Source of the DNA: Fibrobacterota bacterium | Lineage (GTDB): Bacteria > Fibrobacterota > Fibrobacteria > UBA5070 | Direction: 5' to 3' | DNA: 64,000 nt | NCBI GenBank assembly: GCA_016715065.1 | Contig: JADKBN010000015.1 | Coordinates: forward strand, 62,001-126,000 | Shown: positions 40,409-47,098 of the stretch, one piece after another | Position numbering within the stretch: position 1 is the first letter of the stretch | Layout of the letters: the number at the start of each line of letters is the position of its first letter | Program-made: the position numbers and the translations under genes | Notes under the pieces: model-generated | Databases searched by the model: none | What the model was told of the DNA's origin: nothing | The model's input: only the letters and a program-made list of their open reading frames with translations

Positions 40409-41230
40409 TCACCATTCATCCAGCCCATCATCCTTGGTGCGATGATGCGGCTCGGCGGGTTCGGATTCAGAGTCCCCGCCCCATAAATCCGGGATGAGGT
40501 CGGGCATTTCCAAGTCCCACTCGGGAACGGAGAAGTCCGGCAAGCCAATCGAGGGCAGTTCTGGGAACCGGAAACCCGGCACACCGATCGGTGATCGCCA
40601 AGCAGATTCTCCGGCGGGCGTTGCGCCTCCACCGGGAAAGTCGATTCGAGGCATCTCCCACGATGGCAGATCGGGCACTGACAAGCCAGAGAAGGGATTG
40701 CCCAGCCTAGGCATCGACAAGTCGGGTGCAGAGATGCGAAAGGGATTCCCCAACGAAGGCATGGATAGGCCCGAAAGGGGATTGCCCAAAGACGGCATCG
40801 ACATGTCCGGCGCCGAAATCCCGGCGAAGGGATTGCCCACCGTGGGGAGCGAGAGGTCGGGCATGGAGATGCCGGAAAGTGGATTTCCAAATGAGGGCAT
40901 CGAGAATCCATCCGATGACGACGATCCCGATGTGTCCGCCGAACCGCCCGGCAAAGTAGGCATCGAGGGAAGGGAGAGATTGGGCGCTTCGGTGGGAATC
41001 TTGACGTCGCGGCTCACGTGCAGATCGCCGCCAATTCCTGTCGGATTGTGCACGGTCGCATCCACGTGGACCGAAGGGTTGTTCGGATCGAAGTGTTTGG
41101 GGGCGCTCAGGCCCACCAATCCATCGACAGGCCCCGCCGAAACATTCTGAGAGACTGCCGGCTGGTAGCGGGGGTCCTCAGGCGAGATCGCCTGTGGCTT
41201 GGGCATATTGGGGATCTTGGGGAAGTTCAT
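40409..41230 (-). CDS. Proline/serine-rich repeat protein upstream of the candidate toxin
   Basis: 273 residues, GC-rich like the host. ATG 41230 has AAGGA upstream. The first 90 residues are unassigned (MNFPKIPNMPKPQAISPEDP...). Residues about 95-220 are a low-complexity repeat with units of the form [M/L]PSLGNPLSGLSMP, also PTVGNPFAGISAPD and PRLGNPFSGLSVPD. The tail is acidic and aromatic. There is no signal peptide and no known fold. It lies 43 bp upstream of the candidate toxin on the same strand and may be a delivery adaptor, chaperone or spike-associated protein. Its composition differs from the AT-rich genes it precedes. Confidence 0.6.
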   Translation of the reverse strand: MNFPKIPNMPKPQAISPEDPRYQPAVSQNVSAGPVDGLVGLSAPKHFDPNNPSVHVDATVHNPTGIGGDLHVSRDVKIPTEAPNLSLPSMPTLPGGSADTSGSSSSDGFSMPSFGNPLSGISMPDLSLPTVGNPFAGISAPDMSMPSLGNPLSGLSMPSLGNPFRISAPDLSMPRLGNPFSGLSVPDLPSWEMPRIDFPGGGATPAGESAWRSPIGVPGFRFPELPSIGLPDFSVPEWDLEMPDLIPDLWGGDSESEPAEPHHRTKDDGLDEW

Positions 41231-41317
41231 GGGCGAGGTCCTTGGGGAAGGTGTACACAAAATGGAAAATTCGCTTTGGTCATGAAAGGGAATTTGCCGA
41301 ATTCTGCGCCAGAAATC

Positions 41318-41361
41318 TGTGACGAAGATCACACTCCACGAAAAGTGTGATCTTCGTCACA
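41318..41361. promoter_or_regulatory. Perfect 18-bp palindrome holding two CRP-consensus sites
   Basis: An 18-nt arm (41318-41335) is repeated as its exact reverse complement (41344-41361) across 8 nt. Each arm contains a perfect TGTGA-N6-TCACA site: TGTGACGAAGATCACA (41318-41333) and TGTGATCTTCGTCACA (41346-41361), 28 bp apart centre to centre. It lies between divergent genes, 88 bp upstream of the repeat-protein start and 116 bp upstream of the lipoprotein start. A binding site for a CRP/FNR-family regulator is inferred; it could alternatively form an RNA hairpin. Confidence 0.7.
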
Positions 41362-41476
41362 CCTGGGCATCTGGATCCTTGTCTTGCAGGATCTTGCAAA
41401 AGCGGGTCTTGCGAAAGTTTTCGAGTGTAGCTTTCCGCGCCGACCTGCCCCTTCCCAAGCTTCTCCGGAGCCTTCC

Positions 41477-41926
41477 ATGCCCCACCTTCTCCGATCCCCC
41501 CTTGCCACCGCCATGCTCGCGCTGGTTTTCCACGCCTGCTCGGACGACTCCAGCACCGCCCCGCAACAGCCTCAACCTCCCGCGCTGGAAGGCACCTGGA
41601 GATACCCCAAGGCGGGCGGCTCCAACGATGGACTCTTCCGGTTCACCATGAAGTTGGGAGGTGGCGATACCGTACGGTATCAGGGATATCTCGATGGCAG
41701 CAAAATCGACAGTGCCGCGGGAACCTGGAACATCAAAGGCGACACCATCGTTGCGTCACTTTCCGACACCATCGATTTCAGTTTTCTGGTGACAAGGCCT
41801 GATTCTGGCGATGCACTTTCCACCACTGGCGGATCTCCCTGCAACCTGATCCGAACCCTGAAATTCCTCCGCTCCGGCAGTGATCTGCGCGACCCCATCC
41901 ACAACATTGAGCTGGGCAAGGAGTGA
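41477..41926 (+). CDS. Small lipoprotein
   Basis: 149 residues. ATG 41477 has GGAG 6 nt upstream. The signal ends with the lipobox-like FHAC (about residue 20), followed by a Ser/Thr/Pro/Gln linker and a beta-rich domain beginning LEGTWRYPK, as in lipocalin-like or META-like small lipoproteins (LxGxW start). Not assigned to a family. It is downstream of the double CRP-like site and may be controlled by it. Confidence 0.65.
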   Translation: MPHLLRSPLATAMLALVFHACSDDSSTAPQQPQPPALEGTWRYPKAGGSNDGLFRFTMKLGGGDTVRYQGYLDGSKIDSAAGTWNIKGDTIVASLSDTIDFSFLVTRPDSGDALSTTGGSPCNLIRTLKFLRSGSDLRDPIHNIELGKE

Positions 41927-41931
41927 ACACT

Positions 41932-41974
41932 CCCCATGTACGGAACGGTCGCAACCATTCCGTACCATCGGGGG
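41932..41974. terminator. Hairpin between convergent genes
   Basis: TACGGAACGGT pairs with ACCATTCCGTA around CGCA with one mismatch, and flanking CCCC pairs with GGGG. It lies between the convergent lipoprotein (stop 41926) and DUF4403 gene (stop 41984). There is no T-tract, so termination is plausible rather than certain. Confidence 0.5.
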
Positions 41975-41983
41975 CGTTAGGAG

Positions 41984-43462
41984 TTACCTAGGCGCGCAGG
42001 GATTCACGCAGGTGCCCACGCTGACCTGCACCTTGCCGCTGGTGCGAAGCCACGCCTGGAGGCGCCCCTGGTCCAGCGAGATTCCCACCGGCTGGAGCGT
42101 TTGCAGGCCCACCTGGACGGTGCCGAGATCGCCCATCGGAAAGCGCAGATCCGAAACCTTGGGGAGGATCTGGGCCATGTCCACGGTGGCGGCCTTGGCG
42201 ATGGCCTCCTGGATGGAGCCGTGGGCCAAGTAGCTTGCCGATTTCACCAGGAAGGATTTGGTGTCCACATCGAAATCGACATCGGCCAGCCGCACGCTCT
42301 TGGTGACGGTGTCGAATTCCGGCCGTCCCTTCAGGAAGATCGTTCCCTCGAAGGGCTTGTCCAGCGTCACGCCCAGCACGGCCTTGTCGCCACCGCCGTA
42401 GAGCGTGGCCTTGGCGATATGGATGTCCTTGCCTCCAGCTTGGAAGGTCTTGGCCGAAAGGTTGGCCGTCAGTAGGCTGTCCACCATGGAAAGCGGCATG
42501 AAGGCCTGCGCTTCCAAATGGAACATCCCGTCGCCCGGGCGCTCCACCCGGATGGAGGGAAGGCGACGCAGTGTATCGGTGTTCCTAACAGAATCTGTCA
42601 GGGAGGGCTTGGCGCGAAGCGTGATGGAAGTGCTGATGCGCTTTCCTGTGCCCGTGATGGGGCCCAGCGACAAGCTTTCCGGGCGCACCACCAGCCATAC
42701 ACCGGGGAGTACCGACCGGGGCCTTTCCATTTCCCGCCAGGCCAGCTCCGCCATCGGGCGGATGCGGATCTGGTCGGGAATCTGATCGATCGCCTGGTTG
42801 ATCGCCGACTGGATCTGGGTTCTGACCATGGGCAGGTCCAGGATGTCTTCCAGCTTGACTTTGAAGGCGGTGAGGTTGCAGGGCCGGATCCATTTGAGTT
42901 CCAAGGGCGAGGCGGCGAAGAGGATCTTGGCATCGTTGCCCCAGGCGAAGCGGCCCTTCACCGTCACCTCCAGCGTGGGCGGCGGCTCCCCGATCTTTTC
43001 ACCGCATGAGCCTACCCCCAGATCCAGGTGCGTGGCCACGACGGACCCGCCCACCGCGAAATTGATGCGGGTGGTGGCCTGGAATTGGCTTCCATCCATG
43101 CGCAAATCGATGCTCTCCACTTCGGCGCGATGGCGAAATTCCACGCCCAGCTCGGGAGAGAAGGGAAGGCTCCCCACTTGGACCTTCTTTTGGACCACCT
43201 TCTGCGACAGAGGCTTGGGGAGGGTCTTCATGATGCGGTCGCGCACGAAGTCCAGATCCACCTCCACAGGAATCCGCAGAGTGGAGGTGGGCGGCTCGCC
43301 GACGGGGGCGATCAGGGGCACGGGCGGAGGAGGTGGTGGTCCTTCTTGCGCGGGCTTGGAACCGGCACAACCAGTGAACGCGTACAAAAAGAAAGCGATA
43401 ATGGCGGGAATCGCCTTGCAGGAAGCAGGTAGGTTTCTGATCGTTGGCAGACGGGTAATCAT
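41984..43462 (-). CDS. DUF4403 family lipoprotein
   Basis: 492 residues. The signal sequence ends in AFTGC (Cys32), followed by a polyproline linker. The rest matches DUF4403: STLRIPVEVDLDFVRDRIMK at the start, a repeated long beta-rich (tubular lipid-binding-like) layout, WIRPCNLTAFKVKLEDIL, and AINQAIDQIPDQIRIRP before the second half. The family is envelope-associated in Gram-negative bacteria and of unknown function. Only 34 bp separate its start from the divergent peptidase gene, so promoters must overlap. Confidence 0.82.
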   Translation of the reverse strand: MITRLPTIRNLPASCKAIPAIIAFFLYAFTGCAGSKPAQEGPPPPPPVPLIAPVGEPPTSTLRIPVEVDLDFVRDRIMKTLPKPLSQKVVQKKVQVGSLPFSPELGVEFRHRAEVESIDLRMDGSQFQATTRINFAVGGSVVATHLDLGVGSCGEKIGEPPPTLEVTVKGRFAWGNDAKILFAASPLELKWIRPCNLTAFKVKLEDILDLPMVRTQIQSAINQAIDQIPDQIRIRPMAELAWREMERPRSVLPGVWLVVRPESLSLGPITGTGKRISTSITLRAKPSLTDSVRNTDTLRRLPSIRVERPGDGMFHLEAQAFMPLSMVDSLLTANLSAKTFQAGGKDIHIAKATLYGGGDKAVLGVTLDKPFEGTIFLKGRPEFDTVTKSVRLADVDFDVDTKSFLVKSASYLAHGSIQEAIAKAATVDMAQILPKVSDLRFPMGDLGTVQVGLQTLQPVGISLDQGRLQAWLRTSGKVQVSVGTCVNPCAPR

Positions 43463-43496
43463 GGCGGGACAAAGCTAACCACCCGGGAAGGGATCC

Positions 43497-44852
43497 ATGC
43501 GACTGGGAAAAATCCTGTTCCTCGGGTCGATCGCAGTTCTTTCGGTCTTGGTGGTTCGCTCGGTATGGCAGCGCCCTGAGGTCAAGAACTTTTTCGATCC
43601 CCAGTTGGTCATGGATCCTCTGGACCTCCCCGCCAATCCCACTGCCGGTGAGGAGTGGGACTCCGCGATCGCCCCCGCCCAAGCCGGGAACCCGGGTCTT
43701 TCCGTCCGTCGGTTGAGCCAAGGCGCCGCCGCCCACCCTATGGACGCCGCCTGGCCCCAAGCCCAGGCGGTTTGCTGGGCTCGTTTGGGGCGTTTCGACA
43801 GCGCGTTGTCCTCCTTGGAACGATGCCTGGCGATCGCGCCCCTCTCACCACAGGCGACCATGCTGCGCCGCAACAGCCGGATCCAACACGGACTGGAACT
43901 GGCCACGACGGGCGAACCCTGGAAAGGCCGCCAACTGGGCGAGGCGGTATTGCAGGAATTTCCGGACGATTCCGATGCCCAATTCCTGGTGGGCTACTCC
44001 CGGGCCATGGAGGGAGCCATCCCGTTGGCCGAAGAAATCCTAAACGAGTACACCCAGCGTCATCCTGGTTCCATTCCTGCCCGCGCGATCCTGGCCCAAT
44101 GCGCATTGCGCCGGGGGGATGCCGTCCGCGCCCGCATCCAGGTGGATCTGTTGGAGGGATTGGATCCCGGCTCCGTGCAAACCACCGCCCTCTTGGGCCA
44201 GTTGGTGTCGCTGGAGACTCGCAAACCGGGAGCCTCCAACCGGGACCTTCGCGTTCTTTGCATCGAAACCTGTCCTCCTTCGCTGGAATCGGAAGTGCTC
44301 GACGAGGCCGAGCGGGCCTGGAACATGTTGCGCTTGGCAACGGGATCTTCCCCCACTCTGCCTGTCTCGATCTTGATCGGCACCCATTCCGCCGCACCGC
44401 ACTGGGCAGCGGCCACTTTCGATGGCCAGGTGCATCTGCCGTTGGAGGCCGCCCAAAACCCCGCATTGCGCACCACCATCCTTCGCCATGAGCTGACCCA
44501 CGCGTTTTTGAGCAGTGCTTCCGGAGGCAGGGTTCCGCTTTGGGTCAACGAGGGCCTGGCGCAATATTTCCAGGGCGAGCGGATCAAAACCCTTCCCGGC
44601 AGCGCCACCTCGGGCTGGCTGGACTCCCTGCCCCTGCGCCGGAGCTTTTTGGATCTTCAAGAAGACCAAGCAGAACTGGCTTACAAATATTCCCTGGCAG
44701 TGGCGCAAGAGCTGATGGAATTGCACAATTCGACCGCGCTGGAGGCCTATCTGCAGCGTTTGCGCGAAGGTCGGGAGGAACCCGAGGCCTTCCGGAAAAG
44801 CTTCGGAGACGACTATGCCCAGCTTTCGGAAAGAATCCGCCGACGCCTTTGA
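43497..44852 (+). CDS. TPR and gluzincin-type zinc peptidase
   Basis: 451 residues. The N-terminal hydrophobic segment (ILFLGSIAVLSVLVV) is an anchor or signal. Residues about 65-240 are TPR-like helices (AQAVCWARLGRFDSALSSLERCLAIAP). Residues about 290-430 are a MA-clan metallopeptidase: HELTHAFLSS gives the HExxH zinc site and WVNEGLAQYFQ the downstream Glu ligand. It is predicted to be exported; substrate unknown. GGGAAGG precedes ATG 43497. The thioredoxin-like, cNMP-binding and transporter genes follow closely on the same strand. Confidence 0.82.
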   Translation: MRLGKILFLGSIAVLSVLVVRSVWQRPEVKNFFDPQLVMDPLDLPANPTAGEEWDSAIAPAQAGNPGLSVRRLSQGAAAHPMDAAWPQAQAVCWARLGRFDSALSSLERCLAIAPLSPQATMLRRNSRIQHGLELATTGEPWKGRQLGEAVLQEFPDDSDAQFLVGYSRAMEGAIPLAEEILNEYTQRHPGSIPARAILAQCALRRGDAVRARIQVDLLEGLDPGSVQTTALLGQLVSLETRKPGASNRDLRVLCIETCPPSLESEVLDEAERAWNMLRLATGSSPTLPVSILIGTHSAAPHWAAATFDGQVHLPLEAAQNPALRTTILRHELTHAFLSSASGGRVPLWVNEGLAQYFQGERIKTLPGSATSGWLDSLPLRRSFLDLQEDQAELAYKYSLAVAQELMELHNSTALEAYLQRLREGREEPEAFRKSFGDDYAQLSERIRRRL

Positions 44853-44914
44853 GTGTCCGGTCGCGCGTCGATTCCTACCTTGTCATCGCCCCCTACCTTC
44901 AGAAGGAGCGATCG

Positions 44915-45499
44915 ATGAGAGTCCTTTCCGTGATCTCCCTGGCCTTGTTGGCCACCGCGTGCCTCGCCGAAACGCCCGCGCCCGTCGCGGCGCCCAAGGC
45001 GCCCGCACCCACTCTGGCCGTGCCTGTCGCACCGGTAGGGCCCGGATTGGCCGTGCCGACCCCTCCCGCCCGAGCGACAAAAATCGACTTCAGCATCCCG
45101 ATGCAGCCGATCAAGCAAAAAGACCTCAGTTTCAAGATGTTCAAAAACCGCTGGTCCTTGCTGTTCTACTTCAGCCCCACCTGCGGACACTGCATCCACA
45201 CCTATCCGCACATCCGCGAAGTGCGTACCAAGTTCGAGAAGAAGGGCTTGGCCGTGGTCGCGATCGCGACGGGAACCGCCAGCCCCGAAGACATCGCCAG
45301 CTTCGACGCCGAGCACAAGCTCGACGTGATGGCCTTCCAGGACGTGACCAAGAAGTTCTCGCAGGAATACGGAACCGGCTCGGTCCCTCTCATCCTGCTG
45401 GTTTCGCCCGACGCCACGTTCAAGATGTGGAACTCCTCGGATTCCAGCACGCTGGCCGACGTGGACAAATCCATCCGGAGCGCGCTCAAGATGAAGTGA
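44915..45499 (+). CDS. Exported thioredoxin-like (TlpA/DsbE-type) protein
   Basis: 194 residues. AAGGAG lies 8 nt before ATG 44915. The signal region MRVLSVISLALLATACLAE could be a lipoprotein signal (LATAC) or cleaved after CLA; a Pro/Ala-rich linker follows. The thioredoxin fold (about 70-190) has LLFYFSPTCGHCIHTYPHI with a CGHC redox pair, and the cis-Pro motif SVPLILLVSPD. It is predicted to reduce or exchange disulfides in the envelope. It ends 7 bp before the cNMP-binding gene. Confidence 0.85.
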   Translation: MRVLSVISLALLATACLAETPAPVAAPKAPAPTLAVPVAPVGPGLAVPTPPARATKIDFSIPMQPIKQKDLSFKMFKNRWSLLFYFSPTCGHCIHTYPHIREVRTKFEKKGLAVVAIATGTASPEDIASFDAEHKLDVMAFQDVTKKFSQEYGTGSVPLILLVSPDATFKMWNSSDSSTLADVDKSIRSALKMK

Positions 45500-45506
45500 G
45501 GCAGTC

Positions 45507-46031
45507 ATGACCAGTCCGATCTGGACGGATCTGCTGGCTCGCCTCAGATCCAACCGCCCCGACCGGCTGGTGGAATGGCTCCACAAGATCCCCTTCCTGG
45601 AAGGGGTCCATCCCCGCCACTTGCGCCAGATCGCGCGACTTCTGCACCGGCGCAGCTTCGAGCCAGGCGAAGTCGTTTTCCGGCAAGGCGAGATCGGAAG
45701 CGGGATGTACATCATCCAGACCGGACTCGTGCGCATCGTGTCGGAAGACCTGGTCCGCGGCGAGGTCCAATTGGCCGTGCTGGAGCCCGGCCATGTGTTC
45801 GGGGAGATGGCCCTGTTGGACCACGCGTCGCGATCGGCCAGCGCGGTCTGCCAGACAGAATCTGTCTTGTATGGATTCTTCGAGGGCGACTTGGATCAAT
45901 TGGAACGAACCCGCCCGCAAGCCGCGGCGAGACTCCTGCGCAATCTGGGATTGTCGCTGGCCCTGCGGTTGCGACACACCAACGAACGCCTCCATGAAGT
46001 GGAAGAGGGTTCCGCCCGGGCAGGCTACTGA
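45507..46031 (+). CDS. Stand-alone cyclic-nucleotide-binding domain protein
   Basis: 174 residues with a single CNB domain (about 25-150): FLEGVHPRHLRQIARLL, FRQGEIGSGMYIIQTGLVRIV, and the phosphate-binding-cassette region PGHVFGEMALLDHASRSASAVC (Glu and Arg equivalents present). There is no helix-turn-helix after it, so it is not a CRP-type transcription factor; it probably senses cAMP or cGMP and acts through a partner. Its stop TGA shares a base with the ATG of the transporter, so the two are translationally coupled. Confidence 0.85.
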   Translation: MTSPIWTDLLARLRSNRPDRLVEWLHKIPFLEGVHPRHLRQIARLLHRRSFEPGEVVFRQGEIGSGMYIIQTGLVRIVSEDLVRGEVQLAVLEPGHVFGEMALLDHASRSASAVCQTESVLYGFFEGDLDQLERTRPQAAARLLRNLGLSLALRLRHTNERLHEVEEGSARAGY

Positions 46032-47095
46032 TGGTCCGGCCCGAGAGCGTCCTCGCCCCTCCGCGCGGAGACAAGATCCTGTTTTCGGTGTGGATCCTGC
46101 TGATGGTGGTGGTGGGATTGTTCGCCGTCACGTCCGCATGGCTCCTGCTGACGCCCTTGATTGTTGGATACCTGTTGTCGGTTTTGTTTTCGCCGGTGTG
46201 CGAGGAAATGGACCGCCGTGGGATTCCACGGACCTTGGGAACGGCCGGGATCCTGGTTTCCATCGTTGGCCTGCTCGGTGTGGCCCTGGCGTGGGCGACC
46301 CCTTTGGCGTTCGCCCAGATCCAGGATTTTCGCAGCCACTCCGAAGCATATCTCCAACAAGCCTCGCTGCGACTGTCCGGTCTCCTGGAATTGCTGGAGC
46401 GACTCGTGCCGGCCAGGGAACTGGAACAGGCCCGAACTTTCGCGATCCAACGCCTGAAGCAACAAGGCAGTCCGTTCGATTCGATTCAAGATCTGCTGGA
46501 TGTCCTGCCGCTGCTGGAGACCATCGTACTGTCCCTAGTGGTGGCGTTTTTCCTGTTGGCTCGGGGTGCGGAGGTCCGAAAGTCGTTTTTGGCCATGATC
46601 CCCAACCGTTACTTCGAGATGACCTTGCGATTGCTCCACCGTGTGCAGCTGCAAACGGCCGCCTACCTGCGCGGACAGGCCATGGATTCCATCGCCAACG
46701 GGATCCTCATCACGGGCACACTCACCGTGCTGCAGGTCCCTTACGCCTTGTTCCTGGGTTGTTTTGCAGGGCTCGCCAACGCCATTCCGCTGCTGGGTCC
46801 CATCGCGGGTGGGATCCCGGCCATCGCATTGGCCTTGGTGGGCGCCACCACCACCCCTTGGTGGCTGATCGCCATCGCTTTGTTGGCCATCCACATGCTG
46901 GACAATTTCCTGATCTACCCAGCCACCGTGGGTGGCTCCTTGCATCTGCCACCCTGGGTGGTGATCCTGGGCGTTGCGCTGGGAAGCCACCTGGGCGGCA
47001 TCTTGGGAATGCTTCTGGCGGTCCCCCTGATCGGGCTGGCTCGAGGGTTCATCCTCGAGCTCCACGACAACCTCAGAGGCTTCCGGATCCTCTGA
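46031..47095 (+). CDS. AI-2E family transporter
   Basis: 354 residues and about eight membrane segments in the PF01594 pattern: two N-terminal helices, a helical soluble region (about 85-150), then a C-terminal block with LQVPYALFLGCFAGLANAIPLLGPIAGGIPAIALAL and HMLDNFLIYPATVGGSLHLPPWVVILGVALGS. Family members export small molecules; the AI-2 name does not prove substrate. Coupling to the cNMP-binding gene suggests control by a cyclic nucleotide. The stop is 3 bp from that of the convergent TIGR02145 gene. Confidence 0.88.
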   Translation: MVRPESVLAPPRGDKILFSVWILLMVVVGLFAVTSAWLLLTPLIVGYLLSVLFSPVCEEMDRRGIPRTLGTAGILVSIVGLLGVALAWATPLAFAQIQDFRSHSEAYLQQASLRLSGLLELLERLVPARELEQARTFAIQRLKQQGSPFDSIQDLLDVLPLLETIVLSLVVAFFLLARGAEVRKSFLAMIPNRYFEMTLRLLHRVQLQTAAYLRGQAMDSIANGILITGTLTVLQVPYALFLGCFAGLANAIPLLGPIAGGIPAIALALVGATTTPWWLIAIALLAIHMLDNFLIYPATVGGSLHLPPWVVILGVALGSHLGGILGMLLAVPLIGLARGFILELHDNLRGFRIL

Positions 47096-47098
47096 ACC

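Noticed and set aside
45507..46031. cNMP-binding protein as the CRP that binds 41318-41361
   Set aside because: The protein ends after the CNB domain and has no helix-turn-helix, so it cannot bind the site by itself.
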